Source of the DNA: Mesorhizobium sp. 131-2-1
GTDB taxonomy: Bacteria > Pseudomonadota > Alphaproteobacteria > Rhizobiales > Rhizobiaceae
DNA length: 64,000 bases
Direction of reading: 5' to 3'
Assembly: GCF_016756535.1 (NCBI RefSeq)
Contig: NZ_AP023247.1
Coordinates: forward strand, 6,076,501-6,140,500
Positions within the stretch are counted from its first letter, which is position 1, and the number at the start of each line of letters is the position of its first letter. The notes beneath the pieces are model-generated. The model was given only the letters and a program-made list of their open reading frames with translations, did no database searches and had not been told where the DNA came from. Below are positions 17,432 through 27,433 of this stretch, piece after piece. Position numbers and translations under genes: made by a program.

Positions 17432-19524
17432 CCTCCAGAACAGACGACATCCGTCTCGGCGCGGACATCGGCGGCACCTTCACCGACATCGCCCTCGACA
17501 TCAGGGGGGCGCTGTTCTCGACCAAGGTGCTGACCAACTACTCGGCGCCCGAACAGGCAATCCTCGACGGCATCGCCATCGTCACCCGCGATGCCGGCAT
17601 CTCCCCTTCCGAGATCGGCATCATCATCCATGGCACGACGCTGGCGACCAACGCGCTGATCGAACGCCGCGGCGCGAGGACCGCGCTGGTCACGACCGAG
17701 GGGTTCCGCGACGTGATCGAGATGCGCACGGAAAACCGCTTCGAACAGTATGATCTCAACCTGCAACTGCCGACGCCGCTGATCCCGCGCGAGGACCGCT
17801 TCACGGTCAAGGGCCGCATCGGCGCCGAGGGGCAGGAACTGCAGCCGCTCGACGAAGCCGCTCTCGAAGCGATCGCAGGAAAGATCGCCGGTGGCGGCTT
17901 CGGCTCGGTGGCGATCGGCTTCATCCATGCCTACGCCAACGCCGACCACGAGCGGCGTGCCCGCGAGATCCTCGCCCGCAAGCTCAGCATCCCGATCTCG
18001 ATCAGCGCCGAAGTCTCGCCACAGATGCGCGAGTTCGAGCGCTTCAACACGGTCTGCGCCAACGCCTATGTGCGTCCGCAGATGGCCGACTACCTCGCCC
18101 GTTTGCAGATCCGCCTGAAGGAAATGGGCGCCGACTGCCCGGTGTTCATGATCCATTCGGGCGGCGGCCTGATCTCGGTGGAGACCGCCTCGGAATTCCC
18201 CGTACGGCTGGTCGAGTCCGGTCCGGCGGGCGGCGCTATCTTCGCCGCCGACATCGCCCGGCGCTTCGGCCTGGAGAAGGTCGTCTCCTATGACATGGGC
18301 GGCACCACCGCCAAGATCTGCCTGATCGAGGACTATGCGCCGCGCACGGCAAGGACCTTCGAGGTGGCCCGCACCTACCGCTTCTGCAAGGGCTCGGGCA
18401 TGCCAATCTCTATTCCGGTGATCGAGATGATCGAGATCGGCGCCGGCGGCGGCTCCATTGCCTGGGTCGACGCCATGGGGCGCATCCAGACCGGGCCTGA
18501 AAGTGCGGGATCGGAACCGGGGCCGGCCTGCTATGGCCGCGGCGGCAAGCGTCCGGCGATCACCGACGCCGACTTGGTGCTTGGCAAGCTCGATCCCGAC
18601 AATTTCGCCGGCGGCGCGATCAAGCTCGATGCCACCGCATCCGAGCAGGCCATCCTGCGCGATGTCGGCGAGCGCCTGTCGCTCAATGCGATGTCGACCG
18701 CCTTCGGCATCTGTGAGGTGGTGGACGAGAACATGGCCAATGCCGCTCGCGTCCATGCTGTCGAGAACGGCAAGAACATCTCCGACAATCTGATGATCGC
18801 CTTCGGCGGTGCTGCGCCCCTCCATGCGGCAAGGCTCTGCGAGAAGCTCGGCATCGACCAGTGCATCGTCCCCAAGGGCGCGGGCGTCGGATCGGCGATC
18901 GGCTTCCTCAAGGCGCCATTCGGCTATGAGGCGCTGGCGTCGAAGCTGACGCGACTGTCGCGGTTCAAGCCAACCGAGGTGAACGCCCTGCTCGCCGATC
19001 TCAAGGCGTCCGCCGAAGGTTTCGTGCGGACCGGCGCCAGCGGCAGGATCGTCTGCGAGATCACCGCCTTCATGCGCTATGCCGGCCAGGGCTGGGAAAT
19101 CCCCGTGCCGATGGCGGACGAGCCGTTCGGCGACGATGCCGCCGAGAAGCTCAAGGCGCTGTTTGAGACCAACTACCAGCGCTTCTTCGGCCGCGCCATC
19201 GAAGGGCTCGACGGGCTGGAGATTGAAATCGTCACCTGGTCGGTCAAGGCGACGGATGTTCGCCCCGCAGTCGCCAGGCACGAGCTCACCCCCGGCAAGC
19301 GGACCAGTGAGGCGGTCACGACCCGCGCCGTCTTCGATCCGGCCAACGGCGCGCCGCAGACCTATGGCATCATCGACCGCGAGACGCTTTGCGCCGGCGA
19401 CCGGGTGGCCGGGCCGGCGGTCATCGTCGAGCGCGAGACATCCACCGTCATCACCACCAGCTTCGACGCCGTCATCCAGAGCGACGGCGCAATCCTCCTG
19501 ACCCGCAAAGGCAGCCAGGCATGA
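17428..19524 (+). CDS. hyuA: Hydantoinase/oxoprolinase subunit A
   Basis: A 698-residue ATP-dependent amidohydrolase subunit. The N-terminal actin-like ATPase motif GADIGGTFTDIALD begins at about residue 11, followed by IIHGTTLATNALIERRG, SGGGLISVE and SYDMGGTTAKICLI. The order and length match HyuA (N-methylhydantoinase A / 5-oxoprolinase alpha). ATG 17428 overlaps the TPP-enzyme stop by four bases; a longer frame reading back to 16924 is out-of-frame TPP-enzyme DNA. With HyuB it would open a cyclic imide or lactam ring with ATP. Confidence 0.92.
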   Translation: MTSRTDDIRLGADIGGTFTDIALDIRGALFSTKVLTNYSAPEQAILDGIAIVTRDAGISPSEIGIIIHGTTLATNALIERRGARTALVTTEGFRDVIEMRTENRFEQYDLNLQLPTPLIPREDRFTVKGRIGAEGQELQPLDEAALEAIAGKIAGGGFGSVAIGFIHAYANADHERRAREILARKLSIPISISAEVSPQMREFERFNTVCANAYVRPQMADYLARLQIRLKEMGADCPVFMIHSGGGLISVETASEFPVRLVESGPAGGAIFAADIARRFGLEKVVSYDMGGTTAKICLIEDYAPRTARTFEVARTYRFCKGSGMPISIPVIEMIEIGAGGGSIAWVDAMGRIQTGPESAGSEPGPACYGRGGKRPAITDADLVLGKLDPDNFAGGAIKLDATASEQAILRDVGERLSLNAMSTAFGICEVVDENMANAARVHAVENGKNISDNLMIAFGGAAPLHAARLCEKLGIDQCIVPKGAGVGSAIGFLKAPFGYEALASKLTRLSRFKPTEVNALLADLKASAEGFVRTGASGRIVCEITAFMRYAGQGWEIPVPMADEPFGDDAAEKLKALFETNYQRFFGRAIEGLDGLEIEIVTWSVKATDVRPAVARHELTPGKRTSEAVTTRAVFDPANGAPQTYGIIDRETLCAGDRVAGPAVIVERETSTVITTSFDAVIQSDGAILLTRKGSQA

Positions 19525-21140
19525 GCGACATTGGCGAAATCCGCATGCAGGTGATGTGGAACCGGTTGATCTCGGTGGTCGAGGAGCAGGCGTTGACGCT
19601 GCTGCGCACCGCCTTTTCGACTTCGGTGCGCGAATCCGGCGACCTGTCGGCGGGCGTGTTCGATCCGCGCGGCCAGATGCTGGCGCAGGCCGTCACCGGC
19701 ACGCCCGGCCACGTCAACACCATGGCCGAGGCCGTGCTGCATTTCATGAACGAGATCCCGCGCGAGGAGATGTACGAGGGCGATACCTACGTCACCAACG
19801 ATCCATGGCAGGGCACGGGCCATCTGCACGACATCACTATGGTGTCGCCGTCCTTCCTGAACGGCGAGCTCGTCGCGTTCTTCGCCTGCACGGCGCATGT
19901 CGTCGATGTCGGCGGGCGCGGCTTCGGTGCCGACGGCAAGTCGGTCTACGAGGAAGGCATCCAGATCCCGATCATGAAGTTCGCGGAAAAGGGCAAGGTC
20001 AATCTCGACCTGGTCAGGATCCTGCGCGCCAATGTCCGCGAGCCCAACCAAGTGGTCGGCGATTTCTATTCGCTCGCTGCCTGCAACGAGGTCGGCCATC
20101 GCCGCCTCGTCGACATGATGAAGGAGATCGGCCTGGCGTCGCTGGACGGGCTGGGCGACTTCATCTTCTCGCGCACTCGCGACGCCATGCTCGACCGTAT
20201 CAAGGCGCTGCCCAAGGGAAGCTGGTCGAACGAGCTGGTGACCGACGGCTATGACGCGCCGGTGAAGCTCGCGGCCAAGGTTTCGGTCCGCGACGACCAC
20301 GTCGAGGTCGATTTCACCGGCACCGACCCGATGAGCCGTTGGGGCATCAACTGCCCGATCATCTACAGCAAGGCCTATGCCTGCTATGCGCTGAAATGCG
20401 TGGTTGCTCCGGATATCCCGAACAATGCCGCTTCGCTGGCCTTCTTCACTGTCTCGTCGCCGGTCAACATCCTGAACGCCGTGCGGCCGGCGCCGGTGGC
20501 GCTCAGGCATATCTTCGGCCACATGGTTCCGGACCTCGTGCTGGGCGCCATCTCCCAGGCCCTTCCCGGCAAGATCCTTGCCGAAGGTGCGGGCGCGCTG
20601 TGGAACATCCACATATCGGCGCGTCCGGTCGCCGGAGCATCCGGCCGCCGCGCCGAGGTGCTGATGTTCAATTCCGGCGGCATGGGCGCCCGCCCCGGCC
20701 TCGACGGCCTGTCGGCTACTGCTTTCCCGTCGGGCGTGCACACGATGCCGATCGAGGCGACGGAACATACCGGCCCGATCGTCATCTGGCGCAAGGAGCT
20801 GCGCCCGGACTCCGGCGGCGACGGCGAGTTCCGCGGCGGCCTGGGGCAAGTCATCGAGATCGAGGCGACCGACGGCCATGAATTCGACTTCTCGGCCATG
20901 TTCGACCGCGTCAATCACCCTGCCCACGGGCGCAACGGCGGCAAGCCGGGCGTCGCCGGCGTGGTCAAGCTCGACGACGGCACGAAGATGCGGCCGAAGG
21001 GCTGGCAACACGTTCAGGCCGGCCGCCGGCTGATCCTGGAATTGCCGGGCGGTGGCGGCTATGGCGATCCGTCCAAGCGCAGCCCTGACGCGCGGGCGAA
21101 CGACCGGTCCAAGGGTTACATCTCGGAGAACGACCAATGA
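19521..21140 (+). CDS. hyuB: Hydantoinase/oxoprolinase subunit B
   Basis: A 539-residue subunit with HyuB landmarks: QVMWNRLISVVEEQA at the start, TSVRESGDLSAGVFD, TNDPWQGTGHLHD, and PGGGGYGDPSKR at the end. The start ATG 19521 overlaps the hyuA stop (ATGA). It partners HyuA in an ATP-driven ring-opening hydrolase. Its own stop overlaps the aminotransferase start in the same way, which indicates tight translational coupling of these genes. Confidence 0.92.
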   Translation: MSDIGEIRMQVMWNRLISVVEEQALTLLRTAFSTSVRESGDLSAGVFDPRGQMLAQAVTGTPGHVNTMAEAVLHFMNEIPREEMYEGDTYVTNDPWQGTGHLHDITMVSPSFLNGELVAFFACTAHVVDVGGRGFGADGKSVYEEGIQIPIMKFAEKGKVNLDLVRILRANVREPNQVVGDFYSLAACNEVGHRRLVDMMKEIGLASLDGLGDFIFSRTRDAMLDRIKALPKGSWSNELVTDGYDAPVKLAAKVSVRDDHVEVDFTGTDPMSRWGINCPIIYSKAYACYALKCVVAPDIPNNAASLAFFTVSSPVNILNAVRPAPVALRHIFGHMVPDLVLGAISQALPGKILAEGAGALWNIHISARPVAGASGRRAEVLMFNSGGMGARPGLDGLSATAFPSGVHTMPIEATEHTGPIVIWRKELRPDSGGDGEFRGGLGQVIEIEATDGHEFDFSAMFDRVNHPAHGRNGGKPGVAGVVKLDDGTKMRPKGWQHVQAGRRLILELPGGGGYGDPSKRSPDARANDRSKGYISENDQ

Positions 21141-22339
21141 GCTATGTTGCCTCGCGCCTGTCAGCGGTGAAGCCTTCCGCTTCGATGGCGGCCTCGCAGG
21201 CGGCCAAGGCACTGCGCGCCAAGGGCATCGACGTGATCGATCTCGGGCTCGGCGAACCGGATTTCCCGACGCCCATGCACATCATCGATGCCGCCCATTT
21301 CGCGGCGAAGGCCGGCCAGACGCTTTATACGGGTGCCGCCGGCACGCCCGAGGTGCGCGAGGCCATTGCCGGCAAGTTCCGGCGCGAGAACGGTCTCGAC
21401 TACACGGCCGACGACATCGTCGTCGCCAACGGCGCCAAGCAGATCATCTTCAACGCGCTGATGGCGACGCTCGAGAGCGGCGACGAGGCGATCCTGCCGG
21501 CGCCGTACTTCGTCTCCTATCCCGAAATGGTGAAGCTGCTCGGCGGCACGCCTGTCGTCGTCGAGTGCCCGGAGACTACAGGCTTCCGGCTGACGCCGGC
21601 CTTGCTGGAAAAGGCGATCACGCCAAGAACCAAGTGGCTGTTCCTCAACATGCCCGGCAACCCGTCAGGCGCCGTCTATTCGGAACCCGATCTCGAGGCG
21701 CTGGGCACGGTGCTGGCAAGGCACCCGCAGGTGCTCGTGCTTTCCGACGAGATCTACGAGCACATCCTCTTCGACGGGCGCGAATTCGTGTCCTTCGGCA
21801 AGGCCTGTCCCGACCTCAAGGACCGCACGCTGATCGTCAACGGCGTTTCGAAATCCTATGCGATGACCGGCTGGCGTGTCGGCTATGCGGCTGGCCCGGC
21901 GCCGCTTCTCAAGGCGATGTCGACGATCCAGAGCCAGTCCTGCACCTCCGTCTGCTCGATTGCGCAGGCTGCGACGGTCGCGGCGCTCAACGGCCCGCAG
22001 GACGAGGTGGCCCGCTTCCGCGGGGCATTCGAAGCGCGCCGCGACCTGGTCGTCGACGGTATCCGCAAGATCAACGGGCTCACGCTGTCGCCGCCGGACG
22101 GCGCCTTTTATGCCTATATCGGCTGCGCCAGCCTGATCGGCCGCAAGACCCCGAAGGGCGTCGTGCTCGAGGACGATGCGGCCGTGGCGAACTATCTTCT
22201 CAACGAAGGCCGGGTGGCGTCGGTGCCGGGCGTCGCCTATGGACTGTCACCCTATTTCCGCATCTCGACCGCGACCAGCGAAGAGGTGCTGACCGAAGCG
22301 ATCGCGCGGATCAATGCCGCCGTCGCGCAAGTGGAGTAA
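21137..22339 (+). CDS. PLP-dependent aminotransferase, class I (aspartate aminotransferase family)
   Basis: A 400-residue fold-type I aminotransferase. The PLP Lys is Lys239 in VSKSYAMTGWRVGY; the Asn/Asp contacts are in NMPGNPSGAVYS and LSDEIYEHI; the substrate-carboxylate Arg lies in the C-terminal PYFRISTATS. It resembles the AspC/AatA branch common in rhizobia. The start overlaps hyuB by ATGA, so it belongs to the same transcript. It probably interconverts the ring-opening product and a keto acid. Confidence 0.92.
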   Translation: MSYVASRLSAVKPSASMAASQAAKALRAKGIDVIDLGLGEPDFPTPMHIIDAAHFAAKAGQTLYTGAAGTPEVREAIAGKFRRENGLDYTADDIVVANGAKQIIFNALMATLESGDEAILPAPYFVSYPEMVKLLGGTPVVVECPETTGFRLTPALLEKAITPRTKWLFLNMPGNPSGAVYSEPDLEALGTVLARHPQVLVLSDEIYEHILFDGREFVSFGKACPDLKDRTLIVNGVSKSYAMTGWRVGYAAGPAPLLKAMSTIQSQSCTSVCSIAQAATVAALNGPQDEVARFRGAFEARRDLVVDGIRKINGLTLSPPDGAFYAYIGCASLIGRKTPKGVVLEDDAAVANYLLNEGRVASVPGVAYGLSPYFRISTATSEEVLTEAIARINAAVAQVE

Positions 22340-22342
22340 ACG

Positions 22343-23155
22343 ATGCCGCACTACGAACGTATCCTGATCACCGGCGCCGCCGGCCGCCTCGGTTCGGAAC
22401 TGCGCAAGGGGTTGGTGCCGCTGGCCAGAACCATCCGCCTGGCGGGGCGCGAGCCGTTCGGTGATCTGGCGACGCACGAGGAGGAAGCGGTCTTCGACCT
22501 CGCCGACATGGAGGCGACGATCGCGGCGACCAAGAACTGCGACGCGATCGTGCATTTCGGCGGCGCGCCGCTCGAATGCGAATGGCAGACGATCCTTGAT
22601 TCCAGCATCCGCGGCTCCTATCACATCTATGAAGGTGCCCGGAAACACGGGGTGAAGCGCGTCATCTACGCTTCCTCGGTGCATGCCATCGGCTATCACG
22701 AGGTCGAGGCGCATATCGGCGTCGACGCGCCGGTGCGCCCGGACAGCCTCTATGGCGTGTCGAAGAATTTCGTCGAGAGCCTGAGCCGGCTCTACTGGGA
22801 CAAGTTCGGCATCGAGACGGTGTGCCTGCGCATCTTCTCGTCTTTCCCGGAGCCGGCCGACCGGCGCATGCTGTGGTCCTACCTCTCCTTCGCCGACTGC
22901 GTGCGCCTGGTCGAGGCCTCGCTCACCGCGCCGCGCGTCGGCCACACGATCTCCTTCGGCATCTCCGACAACAAGGTGAAAACGGTCGACAACAGCGGCG
23001 CCAACCATCTGGGCTTCATCCCGCAGGACAGCGCCGAGCCGTTCCGCGCCGTCGTCGAGGCGAAAACGCCCGTTCCCGACCCGAAAAGGCCGTCGGTCAG
23101 ATATCTCGGCGGCTGGTTCTGCGAACTCGGCCATCCGGACGACAAAGCCGAATAA
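22343..23155 (+). CDS. NAD-dependent epimerase/dehydratase family, uronate dehydrogenase-like
   Basis: A 270-residue extended-SDR protein: NAD motif TGAAGRLG at residue 10, FGGAPLE, YEGARKHGVKRVIYASSVHAIGY, and Tyr137-x3-Lys141 in YGVSK. The overall pattern resembles uronate (hexuronate) dehydrogenase Udh, which oxidises galacturonate or glucuronate to the lactone. Together with the HpaI-type aldolase this hints at sugar-acid chemistry, but the hyuAB and aminotransferase genes beside it point to a nitrogen compound. It is the last gene of the operon, 3 bp after the aminotransferase. Confidence 0.82.
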   Translation: MPHYERILITGAAGRLGSELRKGLVPLARTIRLAGREPFGDLATHEEEAVFDLADMEATIAATKNCDAIVHFGGAPLECEWQTILDSSIRGSYHIYEGARKHGVKRVIYASSVHAIGYHEVEAHIGVDAPVRPDSLYGVSKNFVESLSRLYWDKFGIETVCLRIFSSFPEPADRRMLWSYLSFADCVRLVEASLTAPRVGHTISFGISDNKVKTVDNSGANHLGFIPQDSAEPFRAVVEAKTPVPDPKRPSVRYLGGWFCELGHPDDKAE

Positions 23156-23262
23156 CGGTCAGCCGGGCCAACTCGCATCGGTCAAAGCGGTCTTGCTGCT
23201 CCTGAAAGGTTGAAGACCTTTCGAACAGCGAGCCGCGCAGGGCTGTTCCCACCAAGGCGATT

Positions 23263-23284
23263 GCGAACGCGCCGGGGCGTTCGC
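23263..23284. terminator. GC-rich hairpin after the catabolic operon
   Basis: GCGAACGC and GCGTTCGC form an 8-bp perfect stem with a 6-base loop, between the end of the catabolic operon and the convergent tRNA-Thr gene. No strong T run follows on either strand, so terminator function is only possible. Confidence 0.35.
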
Positions 23285-23373
23285 GCCTGTCCGTTTGTCG
23301 CGGGATCTTGTCGCGTCGGAACGGTCAGAAGACCTTGCCTGCCAAGGGTTTCGGCGATTTCAAGGAGATAGGC

Positions 23374-23448
<75 letters not shown>

Positions 23449-23671
23449 CGATGGCGGGGCTTCTGCCATAACGAACCGGCGAGCGCAAGGCCAAGAAAAA
23501 CCTAAAGTGTCGCGTTTCATTGTCGCAAAACCGCTGGGCTGTTTTGGGCGGCATGCACGGCAGCGCCGCGGCTGTGGAAGCCGCCTTGCAACGGCTTTCC
23601 CGGACATGGCCGCGCCACAATGTTGGCTATCCCTCAACAGGGGTTGGCGGTCAGCCAGCCGGGACAGGACG

Positions 23672-23872
23672 ATGATCGACAAGGCAAATCCACCGAAAAA
23701 AGGCGGCAGCGACCGCAAGGACCGGCTCGCCGAAGCGTTGCGCGCCAATCTCGGGAAACGCAAGGTGCAGTCGCGCTCGCGCCGCACAGGCGGCGCCGAC
23801 GAGCGGCGCGCCGGCGAGCCCGACCAGCGGCCGGAAGGATTGCCGACTGCTGGAAAAATGCACAAGGACTAA
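23672..23872 (+). CDS. Small conserved-type basic protein upstream of murA
   Basis: A 66-residue Lys/Arg-rich protein (MIDKANPPKKGGSDRKDRLA, then ALRANLGKRK). No known domain is recognised. The start is ATG 23672, preceded by GGACAGGA. A short basic protein directly before murA is the sort of small conserved gene seen in rhizobial genomes, which is the main reason to believe it. No function is proposed. Confidence 0.55.
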   Translation: MIDKANPPKKGGSDRKDRLAEALRANLGKRKVQSRSRRTGGADERRAGEPDQRPEGLPTAGKMHKD

Positions 23873-24013
23873 CCCAAACCGGCCACACTGCCCGGCCACA
23901 CTTGGCCCAAGGGACCAAAAATCCTATTTCTTGAACCAAGCCGGCCAATGGTCTAGACGGGCCGATACTCAAACGATTGAAACCGGCCGTTCTGGCCGAG
24001 GGGACATTCTCTC

Positions 24014-25306
24014 ATGGATCGCATCAGAATTGTCGGCGGCAACAAGCTGGCCGGAAGCATTCCGATCTCCGGCGCGAAAAACGCAGCATTGCCGCTGATG
24101 ATCGCCTCGCTGTTGACCGACGACACGCTGACGCTGGAAAACGTGCCGCATCTGGCCGATGTCGAGCAATTGATCCGCATCCTCGGCAATCACGGCGTCG
24201 ACTATTCCGTCAACGGCCGCCGCGAGAAGCAGCAGGAAGGCTATTCGCGCACCATCAATTTCTCCGCCCGCAACATCGTTGATACCACCGCGCCCTACGA
24301 GCTGGTGTCGAAGATGCGCGCCTCCTTCTGGGTGATCGGACCGCTGCTTGCCCGCATGGGCGAGGCCAAGGTGTCGCTGCCGGGCGGCTGCGCCATCGGC
24401 ACGCGCCCGGTCGACCTGTTCCTGGAAGGCCTGCAGGCGCTCAGCGCCGATCTCGACGTCGATACCGGCTATGTCATCGCCAAGACCAAGAACGGCCGTC
24501 TCGTCGGCAACCGCTATGTGTTCCCGAAAGTGTCGGTCGGCGCCACCCATGTGCTGATGATGGCAGCCTCGCTGGCCAAGGGCGAAACGGTGCTGGAAAA
24601 CGCCGCTTGCGAACCCGAGATCGTCAACCTGGCCGAATGCCTCAACGCCATGGGTGCCAGGATTTCCGGCGCCGGCACGCCGACCATCACTATCGACGGC
24701 GTCGAGGCGCTGTCGGGCGCCCGCGTGCGCGTCATCCCCGACCGCATCGAGACCGGCACCTATGCGATGGCGGTGGCGATGACCGGCGGCGACGTCGTGC
24801 TCGAAGGCGCCCGCCCCGAGCTGCTGCAGACGGCGCTCGACGTGATTTCGCAGACCGGCGCGGAGATCACGCCGACCAATTCCGGCATCCGTGTCCGGCG
24901 CAACGGCGCCGGCATTGCGCCGGTCGACGTGACGACGGCGCCCTTCCCGGCCTTCCCGACCGACCTGCAGGCGCAGTTCATGGGCCTGATGACGATGGCC
25001 AAGGGCAAGTCGCGCATCACCGAGACCATCTTCGAGAACCGCTTCATGCATGTGCAGGAGCTCGCCCGCCTCGGCGCCCACATCACGCTGTCCGGCCAGA
25101 CGGCGATCGTCGACGGTGTCGCCAAGCTCAAGGGCGCGCCGGTGATGGCGACCGATTTGCGCGCCTCAGTGTCGCTGGTCATCGCCGGCCTTGCCGCCGA
25201 AGGCGAGACGACGGTCAACCGCGTCTACCACCTCGACCGCGGCTTCGAGCGGCTGGAAGAAAAGCTTTCCGGCTGCGGCGCGGTGATCGAGCGGATTTCC
25301 GGCTGA
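24014..25306 (+). CDS. murA: UDP-N-acetylglucosamine 1-carboxyvinyltransferase
   Basis: A 430-residue protein with the two-lobed EPT fold. It performs the first committed step of peptidoglycan synthesis: transfer of enolpyruvyl from PEP to UDP-GlcNAc in the cytoplasm. [13 protein letters not shown] is near residue 21. The catalytic Cys is Cys126 in [20 protein letters not shown] context ([14 protein letters not shown]), so it is the fosfomycin-sensitive Cys form. [11 protein letters not shown] and TDLQAQFM are also present. The length is normal. Confidence 0.97.
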   Translation: MDRIRIVGGNKLAGSIPISGAKNAALPLMIASLLTDDTLTLENVPHLADVEQLIRILGNHGVDYSVNGRREKQQEGYSRTINFSARNIVDTTAPYELVSKMRASFWVIGPLLARMGEAKVSLPGGCAIGTRPVDLFLEGLQALSADLDVDTGYVIAKTKNGRLVGNRYVFPKVSVGATHVLMMAASLAKGETVLENAACEPEIVNLAECLNAMGARISGAGTPTITIDGVEALSGARVRVIPDRIETGTYAMAVAMTGGDVVLEGARPELLQTALDVISQTGAEITPTNSGIRVRRNGAGIAPVDVTTAPFPAFPTDLQAQFMGLMTMAKGKSRITETIFENRFMHVQELARLGAHITLSGQTAIVDGVAKLKGAPVMATDLRASVSLVIAGLAAEGETTVNRVYHLDRGFERLEEKLSGCGAVIERISG

Positions 25307-25393
25307 CGGCCGCAAGCTGACCAATTGGAAGTCGACGCTACCATTGCCCCCTGCCTTCCGCGGTGGTGGTTGGCGAAGCCTGAAGCGGCATCT

Positions 25394-25577
25394 GATCTCC
25401 CCCTTTGCGGGGGAGATGTCCGGTAGGACAGAGGGGGGTGTGAAGGATCGCCAACCTTCGACCTAACCCACTACGAACGGGAAACTCGGGCGAGGACCTA
25501 GCTCCGATTGACGACAAGCCGGAGGGACAGCACCCCTCTCTGTCCTGCCGGGCATCTCCCCCGCAAGGGGGGAGATT
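25394..25577. repeat. Paired inverted hairpin repeat (Mesorhizobium-type intergenic repeat)
   Basis: Two copies of a ~47-bp unit, 25394-25440 and 25531-25577, face each other. Each holds its own hairpin (ATCTCCCCC with GGGGGAGAT) followed by a CCGG...AGGACAGAG block ending in GGGGTG. About five positions differ between the copies. The pair fills the 391-bp gap between murA and the DUF2948 gene; no gene is seen between them. This kind of GC-rich palindromic unit is frequent between genes in Mesorhizobium. Confidence 0.85.
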
Positions 25578-25697
25578 GGCAGTTTCGCCGACGGCGTCTG
25601 TCTACTGATTGCCTTGGGCAGTATCCGTGTCGAGGTTGCACGGACCAGAAAGACCGCCTAACAGGAAGCTGAAACCAACCTTAGGTACAAATTCCGC

Positions 25698-26129
25698 ATG
25701 GCTCTCAAGCTCATCGCGCTCGACGACCAGGACCTGGGCATCGTCTCGGCCCATGTCCAGGATGCCGTGATGAAGGTCTCGGACCTCGAATACCTGCCCG
25801 CGGCCAAGCGCTTCGTGCTGACCATGAACCGTTTCGTCTGGGAGGCGAAATCCGGGCTGTTCCGCCAGCACAATGAGCGGCGCCAGGCGGTGCTGCATTT
25901 CGACCGCGTGCTTGGCGCCAAGACCAATGGCATCCCCCGCGGCAAGCCGGCCGAAGTGCTGTCGCTTTTGGCGATCAGCTTCGTCGAAATCAGCAAGCCC
26001 GCCGGCATCGTCGAGCTTATCTTTTCCGGCGGCGGCACAATCATGCTCGATGTCGAATGCATCGAGGCGCGGCTTGCCGACATAGGCGGCGCCTGGGAAG
26101 CTTCCTCGCGTCCCGTGCACAGGGCTTGA
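25698..26129 (+). CDS. DUF2948 family protein
   Basis: A 143-residue protein of a family found in Rhizobiales next to hisD (ALKLIALDDQDLGIVSAHVQ at the N-terminus, IMLDVECIEARLAD near the C-terminus). No enzymatic motif or membrane segment is visible. It lies 9 bp before hisD on the same strand and is probably co-transcribed. The function is unknown. Confidence 0.85.
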   Translation: MALKLIALDDQDLGIVSAHVQDAVMKVSDLEYLPAAKRFVLTMNRFVWEAKSGLFRQHNERRQAVLHFDRVLGAKTNGIPRGKPAEVLSLLAISFVEISKPAGIVELIFSGGGTIMLDVECIEARLADIGGAWEASSRPVHRA

Positions 26130-26138
26130 GCGCAGCAG

Positions 26139-27431
26139 ATGGCCATCACACTCAGCCAATCCGACGCCGATTTCGAGCAGCGTTTCGCCGCCTTCCTGAC
26201 GACCAAGCGGGAGGTGTCGGCCGACGTCGACGCCGCGGTGCGCGAGATCGTCCAGCGCGTGCGCGCCGAGGGCGACAAGGCCCTCATCGACTATACGCTG
26301 AAGTTCGACCGCGCCGATCTCACCAGGCTCGGCATCGCCGTCTCCAGGGATGACATCGCCAAGGCCTATGCCGAGGCCGATCCGCAGACGGTCGAGGCGC
26401 TGCGCTTCGCCCGCGACCGTATCCGCTCCCACCATGAGCGGCAGAAGCCGAAGGACGACCGCTATACGGACGCCGCCGGCGTCGAGCTCGGCTCGCGCTG
26501 GACGGCGATCGAGGCGGTCGGCCTCTACGTGCCCGGCGGCACGGCAAGCTATCCGAGCTCGGTGCTGATGAACGCCGTGCCGGCCAAGGTCGCCGGCGTC
26601 GAGCGCATCGTCATCGTGGTGCCGGCGCCGGGCGGCGTCATCAACCCGCTGGTGCTGGTGGCCGCCGACATCGCCGGCGTCTCCGAAATCTACCGCGTCG
26701 GCGGCGCGCAGGCGATCGCGGCCCTCGCCTATGGCACGGAGACGATCAGGCCGGTCGCCAAGATCGTCGGCCCCGGCAATGCCTATGTCGCAGCGGCCAA
26801 GCGCCAAGTGTTCGGCACGGTCGGCATCGACATGATCGCCGGACCGTCGGAAGTGCTGGTGGTGGCCGACGGCAGCAACGACCCGGACTGGATCGCCGCC
26901 GACCTCCTGGCCCAGGCCGAGCATGACGTGTCGGCGCAGTCGATCCTGATCACCGACGATCCCGCCTTCGGCAAGGCGGTGGAGGAAGCCGTCCAGCGCC
27001 AGCTGCAGAGCCTGCCGCGCGCCGAGACTGCCGCCGCAAGCTGGCGCGATTTCGGCGCCATCATCCTGGTGCCGACCATCGAGGCCTCGCTGCCGCTGGT
27101 CGACCGTATCGCCGCCGAACATGTGGAACTCGCCATCGACGACGCCGAGGCCTTCCTTGCCAGGATGCGCAATGCCGGCGCCGTCTTCCTTGGCCGCCAC
27201 ACGCCCGAGGTCATCGGCGACTATGTCGGCGGCTCGAACCACGTGCTGCCGACGGCGCGCTCGGCGCGCTTTTCGTCGGGGCTTTCGGTGCTCGATTTCG
27301 TCAAGCGCACATCGATCCTCAAGCTCGGGCCGGAGCAGCTGCGCGCGCTGGCGCCGGCGGCGATCGCGCTCGCCAGGGCGGAAGGGCTCGATGCGCATGG
27401 CCGTTCCGTCGCGATCAGGTTGAACATGTAG
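26139..27431 (+). CDS. hisD: Histidinol dehydrogenase
   Basis: A 430-residue enzyme that oxidises L-histidinol to L-histidine in two NAD-dependent steps. Landmarks: [71 protein letters not shown] with the Zn-ligand His, and SNHVLPT near the end. It is full-length and intact. It is located in a DUF2948-hisD-UPF0262-phosphatase-infA array rather than in a his operon, an order shared by related rhizobia. Confidence 0.97.
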   Translation: MAITLSQSDADFEQRFAAFLTTKREVSADVDAAVREIVQRVRAEGDKALIDYTLKFDRADLTRLGIAVSRDDIAKAYAEADPQTVEALRFARDRIRSHHERQKPKDDRYTDAAGVELGSRWTAIEAVGLYVPGGTASYPSSVLMNAVPAKVAGVERIVIVVPAPGGVINPLVLVAADIAGVSEIYRVGGAQAIAALAYGTETIRPVAKIVGPGNAYVAAAKRQVFGTVGIDMIAGPSEVLVVADGSNDPDWIAADLLAQAEHDVSAQSILITDDPAFGKAVEEAVQRQLQSLPRAETAAASWRDFGAIILVPTIEASLPLVDRIAAEHVELAIDDAEAFLARMRNAGAVFLGRHTPEVIGDYVGGSNHVLPTARSARFSSGLSVLDFVKRTSILKLGPEQLRALAPAAIALARAEGLDAHGRSVAIRLNM

Positions 27432-27433
27432 CG

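Noticed and set aside
25394..25577. CRISPR-like repeat pair
   Set aside because: Only two inverted copies exist, with no regular spacers and no cas genes; it is a palindromic intergenic repeat.
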